Assembly: GCA_027491735.1 (NCBI GenBank)
Contig: JAOZGP010000014.1
Span: forward strand, 1-40,227
Reading direction: 5' to 3'
Origin: Thermoproteota archaeon
GTDB lineage: Archaea; Korarchaeota; Korarchaeia; Korarchaeales; Korarchaeaceae
DNA: 40,227 nt
The notes below the pieces were generated by a model that was given only the letters and a program-made list of their open reading frames with translations, did no database searches and was not told where the DNA came from. Shown one piece after another: positions 7,605 through 15,262 of this stretch. Every line of letters begins with the position of its first letter. Within the stretch, counting starts at the first letter, position 1. Made by a program: the position numbers and the translations under genes.

Positions 7605-8444
7605 TCACATATTCATGGAGCTCTCAATGTTTATCTCGACCTCTATGCACTTTGCAACCTTCTTCACGTGGTATCTCACCTCATCTGGCGTGAGATAGAG
7701 CTCTGAAGTAATCCTGCTCGTGGGCACAACCTTCTCGCTTTTTACGAGATCCCTGACAGTTCTCAAAACCTCATTCTCCCTTATGTAACGCTCCCTGTAA
7801 TTTTCAAGCTGCTCTTCCGTAAAATACCAGACCCACTTTCCATCAACCTTTATCCCTCTCAAACCGACCTTTCTTAAAGGCTTGAGAACAGCTCTTGTCA
7901 AGGAAGAAGTTGCGTTGTAGAAATCTCTCTTAGACTCTATTTTGTAAACCTTGTACTTCTCGTTGAGCCTTTCAAGGATTTAATCAATGGTTAGCGCTGT
8001 ATCAGAGCTTTTCAGAATTTCAAGAACGAGGTCTTTCTTTTTAACCCTCTCGCCTGCTTCATCCTTTATCATTTCATAGGAAACAAATTTCACGGAATAC
8101 TCCTTTCCATTGAAAGTAAAGTCGACTATTCTTCCAGCGTACTCTATCGGAGCGTAGAAGTATGCCTTCACGTTCTTCTTGCTCTTCACGCTTGCGTAAG
8201 GAGAAGTCGGATATTCTTCAATCTTGACCAGCTCCTCCGATCTTGAAATTCTTCCCTTTTTGAAAAGCCTTCTCAGTGCATGCTCTATTTTCTCTGCCTC
8301 TCTCCACTCACTACCTGATTTCACATCCCTCTTTTCTTTGACACCAAAGTACTCCTTGAAATCCGCAAGGCATAACGGTCTCTTCTTTTCCTCGAACATT
8401 TCGCTGAAGGCTTTAAATACCCTATCGATCCTGTAAACAACCAT
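7605..8444 (-). pseudogene. Tandem winged-helix protein interrupted by an in-frame TAA
   Basis: Two open stretches share one frame. The upstream piece ends DTALTID then TAA at 7982-7980; the frame then continues without a break as ILERLNEKYKVYKIESKRDF and on to the stop at 7605. A CAA (Gln) to TAA change would explain it. The joined protein of about 280 residues has three winged-helix-like segments (about residues 5-60, 130-205 and 225-275), with TRAVLKPLRKVGLRGIKV in the second and TSRITSELYLTPDEVRYHVK in the third. Start at ATG 8444 (MVVYRIDR) is preferred; an upstream ATG at 8528 adds a low-complexity Cys/His-rich leader. The downstream part may still be made from a TTG at 7901. It pairs with the predicted nuclease downstream. 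Confidence 0.65.
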
Positions 8445-8550
8445 GCTCTCATGTTTATCTTGCGAGGCTCCACGATTTTCGTGACATCTCCGGTGACATC
8501 TCTCCAAGCTTTCACAGTTCTTTTTCATGTGCTACACAAAACCTCGGCAC

Positions 8551-8895
8551 TCACCCTTCTCTGAACGAAGTCCACGTACCGTCCTCAGCTACGATCGAGA
8601 TCAGGCATCCCTTTCTGATGCTGATGTTTGTTTTCATGGAGAAAGAGATTACGTCTTTCACAGTCTTATAGAGAGGTATTGACATCACTGATCCATTGCA
8701 ATTCACGATCAATGCTTTAAGCCTGTAGGGGCCTCCTTCAACCCCCACAGTGATATGAATCTCCCCTGGATCATATGTGAAGTGAGTTATGGTTAAGCGG
8801 TGTGCTCTGTTCAGTTTGGGATACAGTATTAAGGCCACTGCTAAGCTCAAAGCGGTCAGGAGCACCAAGGCCACTACTGCTCTGGCCTGAACCAT
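8551..8895 (-). CDS. Small pilin-like or anchored extracellular protein
   Basis: This 114-residue protein has one hydrophobic helix at about residues 6-26 after a short start (MVQARAVVALVLL), then a beta-rich ectodomain with two cysteines (VNCNGS and KGCLIS) that could form a disulfide. The helix position is like a class III (type IV pilin) signal, but I cannot see a definite cleavage site, so a simple N-terminal anchor is equally possible. The start overlaps the upstream gene by 22 nt, so translation is probably coupled to it. It is the last gene of a minus-strand run headed by the TRAM protein and the TrmB regulator. Function unknown. Confidence 0.6.
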   Translation of the reverse strand: MVQARAVVALVLLTALSLAVALILYPKLNRAHRLTITHFTYDPGEIHITVGVEGGPYRLKALIVNCNGSVMSIPLYKTVKDVISFSMKTNISIRKGCLISIVAEDGTWTSFREG

Positions 8896-9230
8896 GATGG
8901 CTCAGCCCTCAGTCTGGCTATGGGAAATAGAGATTTTCCTAGAAAGGCCATATTGGGCGCAAATCTGCAGGACTCACCAGTCTCGTCGACGTTATATACC
9001 AGAAATCTGTAGTCTTCCGAGAAATCATTTAGTTCCACAAAAGCAAACACATCAGCCTGACTGACCTCTAAGGTCTTCACAAAAGTTCCCATTATATGCG
9101 CTTCTCGTTTCTTAGAGTGAAAGAGAAGGAGGGGTGTCGGATTCGTGCTGCTGCTGAGGAGTCTAGCTAAATCCAGCACAGAAGCCAATTCCAGAAATAT
9201 CACATCCAGATCTTCTCTCTTTTCTGTCAT
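8874..9230 (-). CDS. Hypothetical protein, TrmB-linked
   Basis: I do not recognise this 118-residue protein. It is soluble, without a signal peptide or membrane helix. It shows alternating strands and helices: LDVIFLELASVLDLARLLSS, TPLLLFHSKKREAHIMG, DVFAFVELNDFSEDYRFLVY. The LLFHSKKREAHIMG stretch and the ending FLGKSLFPIARLRAE could belong to a small sensor-like domain, but that is speculative. It begins 3 nt after the TrmB gene and overlaps the pilin-like gene, which suggests one transcript and a shared task. Confidence 0.6.
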   Translation of the reverse strand: MTEKREDLDVIFLELASVLDLARLLSSSTNPTPLLLFHSKKREAHIMGTFVKTLEVSQADVFAFVELNDFSEDYRFLVYNVDETGESCRFAPNMAFLGKSLFPIARLRAEPSWFRPEQ

Positions 9231-9233
9231 CTT

Positions 9234-9983
9234 CTAAACACCCTCCTTCGATCTTGAAAAAGGTTGGAGGGACACTGATCTCCTGAAAAATGACGAATAT
9301 ATCTGATCAAAAACTTTTGTGAGAAGGCCCATTAGGAGCACTCCTCGAACGTTGTTTTTTCTGGATATCCCAAGAAAGGCAACCTTTTGAGAGCCCACCC
9401 CCAGTATCTCCGGGTTTTTCGTAAGACGTACGGCGTTTGTGTCTTCTAAGTACTTTCTCATTGGGCTTTGAGGATCAAGCACCCCACTCACATCCCTTCT
9501 AGCGAGAATCTTCCCCAGCTCTCCAGCTAAGGTCACTGAGAGATCCCTTGGCATCAGCACCGTTAGGTGTTCCTGAGTTCTAGCTACGAGGAGCATCGCT
9601 TTCACACACGATTCATGGTTTGTTAGGGTAAAGCCGCCGTCTAAGTTATCTAATATCAAGAGAGAAAGCGGTTCGTTCTTTAAGAGCTCCTCCGCAAGCA
9701 CTTCATATACGAAGAGGAGTTTCCTGATTTTGATATCTATCAGTCGGGCTATAGCCTCTCCTAGCGAGATAGCTGCGTACTTCAGGGGTTTCACCCCTGA
9801 TAGCCTTATCAGATCCTTTTCTTGTAGATCTTCTAGGACGGAGTATAGTTTTGTGAGAGGAACACCTGACAGTCTGGAGATCTCCTTAACGGTAGCTGGT
9901 CTTCCAAGCTCTAGTAGAGATAGCAGCGCTCGGGCCTGATACCGACTCAGATCAAGTTTGCAGAGAAGAGTCTCCAGATCCAT
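9234..9983 (-). CDS. TrmB family transcriptional regulator
   Basis: Residues 1-75 form a TrmB-type winged helix: LDLSRYQARALLSLLELG, then PATVKEISRLSGVPLTKLY as helix-turn-helix, and LQEKDLIRLSG as the wing. The rest (about 90-240) is an effector-like domain with LTVLMPRDLSV and VAFLGISRKNNVRGVLLMG, similar to the phospholipase-D-like regulatory part of TrmB proteins, which often bind sugars in Thermococcales. At 249 residues it is shorter than the full sugar-binding TrmB (about 340). It lies 3 nt upstream of the 118-residue protein and 3 nt after the TRAM gene, so it may control its own operon. Confidence 0.8.
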   Translation of the reverse strand: MDLETLLCKLDLSRYQARALLSLLELGRPATVKEISRLSGVPLTKLYSVLEDLQEKDLIRLSGVKPLKYAAISLGEAIARLIDIKIRKLLFVYEVLAEELLKNEPLSLLILDNLDGGFTLTNHESCVKAMLLVARTQEHLTVLMPRDLSVTLAGELGKILARRDVSGVLDPQSPMRKYLEDTNAVRLTKNPEILGVGSQKVAFLGISRKNNVRGVLLMGLLTKVFDQIYSSFFRRSVSLQPFSRSKEGV

Positions 9984-9986
9984 CGC

Positions 9987-10283
9987 TCAGCGTTCCACTA
10001 CCTCAGCTATTATCTTATTGTCCTTCATCCTGACAACGCGTGCGCGCACGGTTTCACCAGGATCTGCTGCTCCATTTATTATCACAGTAACCCCCTTGTA
10101 CTTGCCAACTCCTCTACCCTTCCTTGTAACCGATGAAATCAGGATCTCAATCTCTGCTCCTAGCTCAATGAGTGGTTTGTTTTCTTGTTGGTAGTTCATA
10201 TATATGACGGCACTTGCCTTCCTGCCCAACCTTCCTTTCCAACTGGAGAGATCATTCATGGGTTTAGGATTCCTTCGAGGCAT
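9987..10283 (-). CDS. TRAM domain RNA-binding protein
   Basis: A TRAM domain fills residues 37-98: ELGAEIEILISSVTRKGRGV, then GKYKGVTVIINGAADPGETV and ARVVRMKDNKIIAEVV, the usual five-strand barrel with the G-x-G-V and P-G-E motifs. Small stand-alone TRAM proteins are abundant in archaea and act as RNA chaperones, including in cold adaptation of methanogens. The basic N-terminal tail (MPRRNPKPMNDLSSWKGRLG) is longer than usual and may be partly untranslated; an ATG at about residue 29 is an alternative start. It heads the run with TrmB. Confidence 0.85.
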   Translation of the reverse strand: MPRRNPKPMNDLSSWKGRLGRKASAVIYMNYQQENKPLIELGAEIEILISSVTRKGRGVGKYKGVTVIINGAADPGETVRARVVRMKDNKIIAEVVER

Positions 10284-10355
10284 CTTGATCCCTAAGACCT
10301 CACGAGGATAAAAATAGAAGGACAGATTTAAATTTTTAGGAAAGAGGCGTTTCGT

Positions 10356-11750
10356 TCATCCCAGAACAATCGAAGCAAATACGTCGGTCACATTTGTGAG
10401 TGTCGGGCCTGTTATGATGACATCTCCAAGCTTAGAGAAGAAGGTGTTGGAGTCATTTCTGTTCAGGTAGTCTGATGCCTTCATTCCGAGCCTAGATGAA
10501 TCCTCCTTGGACATGCTGTCTACCAGAGCTCCAGCAGCATCAGAAGCGCCATCTATACCGTCTGTGCCAAGAGATGCCGCAACAACCGCCTCTGTTTCGG
10601 ACAGTTCATCCACCATAGCCAGAGCGAGCTCCTGATTTCGGCCACCAACACCTTCACCTCTTAGAGTTACTGTGGTCTCACCTCCGAACACTAGAGCTGC
10701 TGGTGGTTCCAGCGGCAGAGAGTCAATTGACACCGACTTGAGGATCGACGCCATAACCCTACCTACTTCTCTGGCTTCCCCTTCAATCCTTGATCCCAGG
10801 TTGAGAACCCTCACCCCTTTACTCTTAAAGAACGACTCCATCGCGGAAACCGCCAGTCTGTTGTTGGCGATTATGTAGTTAGATGCTTTATCAAAGATCG
10901 TATCTCCGGGTTTAGGGGTCTCAGGTATCTCCCCTCTCACCCCTCTCCTTATGACCTCCAGGACGGAATCAGGAAGTTTGTCCTCCAAGGAGTACTTGTG
11001 AATCACCTCTAGAGCATCAGTGAACGTAGTCTCGTCAGGAGCCGTTGGCCCTGATGCTATGGAGTCTAGGGGATCTCCCACCACATCAGAGATTATCAGA
11101 GATATGACCCTGTCTGATCTTGTTGCCTGTAGCAATCTTCCTCCTTTTATCCTCGAGATATGTTTCCTGATAGTGTTTATCTCTCTTATATTTGCCCCGC
11201 AGGACACGAGAACTCTGTTTGTTTTTATTAAATCCCCTAAGGGTATGCCCTCCATGGGAAACTCCACCAACGCTGAGCCTCCACCAGATATCAGAACCAG
11301 CAATAGCTCACCCCGATCGGTCCTCGATACCATGTTCAGAATTTCCCTGCCTCCCTTGAGACTGCCCTCATCTGGAAGGGGATGTCCTGCAGGATTCAGC
11401 TTTATCTTAGCTGTTCGAACCACATTCTCAGTTCCTCTCAGCACATTCACAAATCCGTAAGAAATTTTATCGCCGAAGACCTGCTCCACAGCCAGGGCCA
11501 TCTTTGGGCAGGCTTTACCAGCGCCGACAACAAGCACCTCGCCTGGAACTTCCTCTGTAGCACCACATATGTCGTATCTGGATGGGGATCTTCTCTTGAT
11601 GTTCCGCTTAACGGTATGATATGAGTCTACGGCTGCTAAAGCTTTATCTAAAGCTGATAGAACGAGCTCTCTCGCTTGTGCAAGCTCCCCTTTCCTTCTA
11701 CGAATTAGAGGGTCTTTATTCTTTATGCAAGGAAGGAACAATCTCCTCAC
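10356..11750 (-). CDS. Glycerate 2-kinase (MOFRL family)
   Basis: The protein makes 2-phosphoglycerate from D-glycerate and ATP, feeding non-phosphorylative or branched Entner-Doudoroff sugar breakdown. The family motifs appear in order: VLVVGAGKACPKMALAVEQV near the start, AGHPLPDEGSLKGGREIL, LVLISGGGSALVEFP, then IREINTIRKHISRIKGGRL and, in the C-terminal MOFRL domain, VFGGETTVTLRGEGVGGRNQ and ASLGTDGIDGASDAAGALVD. The length (464) is normal. The start at 11750 (ATG, MRRLFLPC) overlaps the upstream Clp1/Grc3-like gene by 35 nt; no good alternative start is visible before the conserved region. Confidence 0.93.
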   Translation of the reverse strand: MRRLFLPCIKNKDPLIRRRKGELAQARELVLSALDKALAAVDSYHTVKRNIKRRSPSRYDICGATEEVPGEVLVVGAGKACPKMALAVEQVFGDKISYGFVNVLRGTENVVRTAKIKLNPAGHPLPDEGSLKGGREILNMVSRTDRGELLLVLISGGGSALVEFPMEGIPLGDLIKTNRVLVSCGANIREINTIRKHISRIKGGRLLQATRSDRVISLIISDVVGDPLDSIASGPTAPDETTFTDALEVIHKYSLEDKLPDSVLEVIRRGVRGEIPETPKPGDTIFDKASNYIIANNRLAVSAMESFFKSKGVRVLNLGSRIEGEAREVGRVMASILKSVSIDSLPLEPPAALVFGGETTVTLRGEGVGGRNQELALAMVDELSETEAVVAASLGTDGIDGASDAAGALVDSMSKEDSSRLGMKASDYLNRNDSNTFFSKLGDVIITGPTLTNVTDVFASIVLG

Positions 11751-12933
11751 CGTCCTCGGAGAACCTCAGCTTCCCTAACCTCAGACCCCTGGGTCTTTGG
11801 GATGCCGTGGTAAGAACGCTTATTCTTTCCTCCTTGATCGAGAGATCTTTTATAAGTCCAACTCCAACACACAGCCCCCTCTCATCCAATAATCCAGTAT
11901 ATAGGTTTCTGTAGGAAGCCAGGTCCAAAATCCTCACCCTCTTACCAGTCATCCTCTCCAAAGATAAGATCTTTTCTTTATCAGGCTGCTCGGAGGAAAC
12001 TATTTTTATGACATTCTTGCCCTCCTCGGGACTGTACACCTCAACACCGAGGTACTCAGATAGAACCCCATCCTTTTCCAGCTCCAGTCCTTGAACGAAA
12101 ACCTCCCTCATATGCAGGTCTAGCTCAGATGCTCCACACAGATACCTAGATATATTAGCCCTCCTCAACGAGGCCCTTAGATCCCTGGATTTTTGTCTGA
12201 CCTGAGGAGGACATTTCAGTACAATCCTCCTGTAGTAGGGAGGAACCTTATTTATGAGCTTTGAGAGGGCTCCTGACCCGCTCTCTATTCCTATTATGAG
12301 TTGTGGTTCGACCAACTCTATTTTTCTGAGCTTCAATTCCACAGCAGCCACATCCCGCAGGTAACCAGTGGTATTGATGAGAGTCGGGGCTCCAGCGCTT
12401 CTCTCCAATAGAGAAATCCCGGCCAGCATCAACGTGAAGTTCCCGCGGGGGGTCTTATCTCCGACGAAATATGAGGCTTCCGGTACCTCCAGCCAAGGTA
12501 GAGCAGGACCCCCACAGAATGAAGCTAACGATATCGTCCCCACGGGACCCAGATCTTTCTGACCTATATCCGAATCGAGAAGATAGACCTTCTCCCCTTC
12601 TCTGGAGATTATGTCGTTCATCATGTAGACTATCAGACTGCTCTTACCGACATCCATTTCCCCTAAAACCAAGGTTTTTTCCTCGATTCCCACCTCGATT
12701 AGATGAGACCACTCCTCTGGTACTGAGGTTCTTCTAACCTCGCTCGCCGATAGTTCGATATCGGCACCTTTTTTGGATTCCACGAGGACAGGTACACCTG
12801 CTTCATCCACTTTGAGGATAGACCCCTCATTTAAGGGATATCTCCAGACGAACGCTTCTCCTCTTTTTATTTTCAAGTATAAAGGCGATCTAATCATAGC
12901 AGCTCCTTCCAGGCGGATCTCCAAGCGACTCAC
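11716..12933 (-). CDS. Clp1/Grc3 family polynucleotide 5'-kinase
   Basis: This is an RNA/DNA 5'-hydroxyl kinase of the family that includes human CLP1 and yeast Grc3. Archaeal members phosphorylate RNA ends, possibly after tRNA splicing. A beta-rich N-terminal domain (about 1-75) precedes the kinase core. The Walker A loop is GEMDVGKSSL (residues 91-100), the family Walker B region is LLDSDIGQKDLGPVG (118-132), and the lid-like region includes TTGYLRD near 200. The C-terminal part (about 290-405) is a barrel-like domain typical of Clp1. Its 3' end overlaps the glycerate kinase start. The neighbouring RtcA gene is 4 kb away, so any pathway link is only thematic. Confidence 0.85.
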   Translation of the reverse strand: MSRLEIRLEGAAMIRSPLYLKIKRGEAFVWRYPLNEGSILKVDEAGVPVLVESKKGADIELSASEVRRTSVPEEWSHLIEVGIEEKTLVLGEMDVGKSSLIVYMMNDIISREGEKVYLLDSDIGQKDLGPVGTISLASFCGGPALPWLEVPEASYFVGDKTPRGNFTLMLAGISLLERSAGAPTLINTTGYLRDVAAVELKLRKIELVEPQLIIGIESGSGALSKLINKVPPYYRRIVLKCPPQVRQKSRDLRASLRRANISRYLCGASELDLHMREVFVQGLELEKDGVLSEYLGVEVYSPEEGKNVIKIVSSEQPDKEKILSLERMTGKRVRILDLASYRNLYTGLLDERGLCVGVGLIKDLSIKEERISVLTTASQRPRGLRLGKLRFSEDGEEIVPSLHKE

Positions 12934-12959
12934 CTAAGTTTATTTTATTGAGTGAACTG

Positions 12960-12979
12960 CCCTACCGTTAACGGTAGGG
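12960..12979. repeat. Perfect 20-bp palindrome, IS605-type right-end hairpin
   Basis: CCCTACCGTTAACGGTAGGG is fully self-complementary and lies inside the TnpB tail just before its stop, where right-end hairpins of IS200/IS605 elements are found. A similar hairpin at 13282-13300 (CCACCGTT-TT-AACGGATGG, one bulged A) lies in the opposite orientation, and both are flanked by GTGAACT and CTTCC motifs. Confidence 0.7.
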
Positions 12980-13458
12980 CTTCCTGCTTCATCGAGAAGA
13001 CTTGCTCCTCAATTACAGATTTAACGGTAACGAGGAGCAGAGGTTTTCTCTCCACAGGCCCTGAGAGTCGTCCCGACCCCGCCCTATTCTTTATTCTGTA
13101 AGCTGAAGCATAATCTCTATACGGGTTATCAGATGATAATCCTTCAGAAGTGCCTCTTGGGTTTGCTTTTACTACCCCTCCTGTCAAAAGACTCCCCTCG
13201 TCGAGGAAGGTGAGATGGGTGGCATCGGAGCTCGTGAACGACCCGACCCCAGCCGTAGTGACGTGTTTATCTGGAGGGAAGCCACCGTTTTAACGGATGG
13301 TAGTTCACACCTAACTTATCCTGTAAAGACCAGAAAATCTCTTTCAATCTTTCTCTTATTTGTTCCGCCTCTAAAACTGGTCTTCGATATTTTGTGACAA
13401 GAACAGGAGGATAGTATAATGAGAATGCAGCATGTGATGACTTGTCGAGCTTGTATTT

Positions 13459-13491
13459 CATTTGGTTCATCAAAGATCGTATAACCAAATG
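13459..13491. repeat. 9-bp inverted repeat, IS605-type left-end hairpin
   Basis: CATTTGGTT (13459-13467) and AACCAAATG (13483-13491) form a perfect stem around a 15-nt loop, overlapping the start codon region of the TnpA scrap. Y1 transposases recognise such left-end hairpins. Confidence 0.6.
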
Positions 13492-13494
13492 AAT

Positions 13495-14472
13495 TTAAAA
13501 TTTGAGAAACTCTGGAAGCCTCACAGCGGAGAACCAGCCGAACTCCTCCTTTAAGACCAGAATCGCTGCCCCAGGAGGAATGACTCCTTTCTCCGTGATT
13601 ATGATATCTATATAAGTTGGAGGAGTTACGTCAAACACAGGGTTCAGCACCCTTAGGTTGGGATTCTCCGTAAGGAATTTCTCGTCAACGACCTCTAGAG
13701 GAGAGCGCTCTTCTATTTTTATCAAAGATCCTAACATCGTCTCAGGAGAGAACTTGTATGTTTCGGCTGCCACGAAAAAGTTAACTCTCGCCTCATGTGC
13801 AGCCAAAGCGATTAACGATGTTCCTATCTTGTTCACCACTGCCCCGTTAGCTGCCACGGCATCCGCTCCAACGATCACCTTATCAACCTTCTCCATGAAG
13901 AAACGAGCCGCTGAGTCCACGATCAAGGTCACTGGAATTCCGGCCCTGGACAGAATTGATGCTGTTATGCGTCCCTGATATCTCGGTCTCGTCTCAGTTG
14001 AGATGACCTCAAACCGTTTCCCCTCTTCCCATGCCTTCAAGAGGATTGCGCAAGCCGCTGTGCTGTGGCAGTGGGTCATCACCAGGTCCCCATCTTCTAT
14101 CCTCTTAGACCCATATTCGGCTATTTTCTTAACGGCCATCTTTGAGGTCTCTATAAACTTCTCAGCAACTTTTATGACCTCAGATCGCAGATCCTCTAGA
14201 AGAAGGCCCTTTTCGTAAAGCTGATAAGCCCTAACCATTACATATCTTATGGCGTTAGGGAGTGATACTGCTGTAGGTCTTGTGTGAAGGAGGATTCGTG
14301 CAGCCTGCGTTAGGTCCATAATCAGCTCATCGCTGTTCTTGGCTTTAGACTGAGAAGCCTCCTTCATTAGAGCCTGAGCCGCTGACCTAGCTATGTAACT
14401 AGCTCCCCGTATTTTCATGTTCCTTATATCCTCTGCTATCCTGAGGACCTCTGGGGACACCATGAAAGACAT
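13495..14472 (-). CDS. Ribose-1,5-bisphosphate isomerase
   Basis: The enzyme converts ribose 1,5-bisphosphate into ribulose 1,5-bisphosphate in the archaeal AMP pathway, between AMP phosphorylase and type III RuBisCO. It belongs to the eIF2B alpha/beta/delta-like family. The helical N-terminal part has RGASYIARSAAQAL and TRPTAVSLPNAIRYVM; the Rossmann-like part has LVMTHCHSTAACAILLKAWE (with the His-Cys of R15P isomerases), VISTETRPRYQGRITASIL and KVIVGADAVAANGAVVNKIG. The length (325) fits. Start at ATG 14472 matches a leaderless transcript from the TATA at 14496-14503; ATG 14463 is the alternative. AMP phosphorylase and RuBisCO are not in this window. Confidence 0.93.
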   Translation of the reverse strand: MSFMVSPEVLRIAEDIRNMKIRGASYIARSAAQALMKEASQSKAKNSDELIMDLTQAARILLHTRPTAVSLPNAIRYVMVRAYQLYEKGLLLEDLRSEVIKVAEKFIETSKMAVKKIAEYGSKRIEDGDLVMTHCHSTAACAILLKAWEEGKRFEVISTETRPRYQGRITASILSRAGIPVTLIVDSAARFFMEKVDKVIVGADAVAANGAVVNKIGTSLIALAAHEARVNFFVAAETYKFSPETMLGSLIKIEERSPLEVVDEKFLTENPNLRVLNPVFDVTPPTYIDIIITEKGVIPPGAAILVLKEEFGWFSAVRLPEFLKF

Positions 14473-14495
14473 TTTAATGAGTAGGGCCTATCTCA

Positions 14496-14503
14496 TTTAT
14501 AAA
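14496..14503 (-). promoter_or_regulatory. TATA box for ribose-1,5-bisphosphate isomerase
   Basis: The palindromic TTTATAAA lies 24-31 nt upstream of the ATG at 14472, as expected for a leaderless archaeal mRNA. It is in the 43-nt gap between two divergent genes; on the plus side it is too close to the DUF72 start to serve a leaderless transcript there. Confidence 0.6.
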
Positions 14504-14515
14504 AGGTAAGGGAGA

Positions 14516-15262
14516 TTGGCATCCCTCATCAAGGTAGGTTGTTGTGGCTTCTGCACCCCCAGAAAAGACTATTTTCTCCTCTTCTCAGTTGTGGAAGTCC
14601 AAAAGACTTTTTATACAATTCCAAAGAAGGATCTCATGGAGAAGTGGAGGAAAGAAGCGCCCTCTAGTTTCGAATTCACCGTAAAAGCATGGATGGGCTT
14701 CACACATGATCCAAGGAGCTCCTTCTGGAGAAGAAAGGGGCTTCCGGATGATGAGGGAATGGGGCTCCTGAGGCCGTCTGATAAAAATCTAGACATGTGG
14801 AAGAAGTTCCTATCGTCCATATCTCCATTAGAACCGTCAGTAATAATTTTTCAGACACCCCCTTCGTTTAAAGCGACCCAGAACAATATTAAAAATGTGA
14901 TAGAGTTCTTTGAGTCAATTGAGAGAGGAGATATCGTTCTGGGTCTTGAGATCCGCGATCCAAGCTGGTTTTCTCAAGATAAACTTGGAAAGGTCTTATC
15001 CTCAGTTGGCGCAGTGCACGTCGTCGATCCGCTTTTCGATAGAATGCTTAACACCCAAGACATCCTCTACTTCAGGCTCCATGGAACAAGAAAGGGAGGA
15101 AAAATCGTTTATAAGCACAGGTACGGTGATGAGGAGCTCTTCCGGGTCGCGGAGTTATCTAAAACAGCTGAGGTTGCTTATGTGATGTTCAATAACATGT
15201 ACATGAAGGAGGATGCTCTTCGGTTCAGGAAACTCATTCGAGGTACAGCCAGCCCTCCATAG
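14516..15262 (+). CDS. DUF72 family protein
   Basis: The protein has the TIM-barrel-like pattern of DUF72 (YecE): LIKVGCCGFC at the start, VVEVQKTFYTIPKK, then SSFEFTVKAWMGFTHDP, SVIIFQTPPSFKAT, GLEIRDPSWFSQDK, LYFRLHGTRKGGKIVYKHRY and VAYVMFNNMYMKEDALRF at the end. These are the conserved blocks of the family (the E-x-T/Q-F-Y-x-x-P and F-N-N motifs). The biochemical role of DUF72 is not known. At 248 residues it is full length. The start is a TTG at 14516. Its 3' end overlaps the crenactin gene tail by 29 nt on the other strand. Confidence 0.88.
   Translation: MASLIKVGCCGFCTPRKDYFLLFSVVEVQKTFYTIPKKDLMEKWRKEAPSSFEFTVKAWMGFTHDPRSSFWRRKGLPDDEGMGLLRPSDKNLDMWKKFLSSISPLEPSVIIFQTPPSFKATQNNIKNVIEFFESIERGDIVLGLEIRDPSWFSQDKLGKVLSSVGAVHVVDPLFDRMLNTQDILYFRLHGTRKGGKIVYKHRYGDEELFRVAELSKTAEVAYVMFNNMYMKEDALRFRKLIRGTASPP

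Larger units (their letters stand above)
12945..13491. mobile_element. Degraded IS200/IS605 family element
   Basis: Three transposase scraps are visible. On the minus strand at 13267-13461 is the N-terminus of a Y1 (TnpA/IS200) transposase: MKYKLDKSSHAAFSLYYPPV, LVTKYRRPVL, IRERLKEIFWSLQDKLGV. It then stops before the HUH and Tyr motifs. Also on the minus strand, 12945-13187 is a TnpB C-terminal tail (GSGRLSGPVERKPLLL, ending SMKQEALPLTVG). On the plus strand near 13215-13310 is a second tail-like frame (RERPDPSRS, WREATVLTDG). The left-end hairpin (13459-13491) and two right-end hairpins survive (12960-12979 and 13282-13300), the latter two with similar flanks in opposite orientation. Over 1 kb must have been lost. 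It cannot move by itself, but its ends might be recognised by a related TnpA. Confidence 0.7.
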
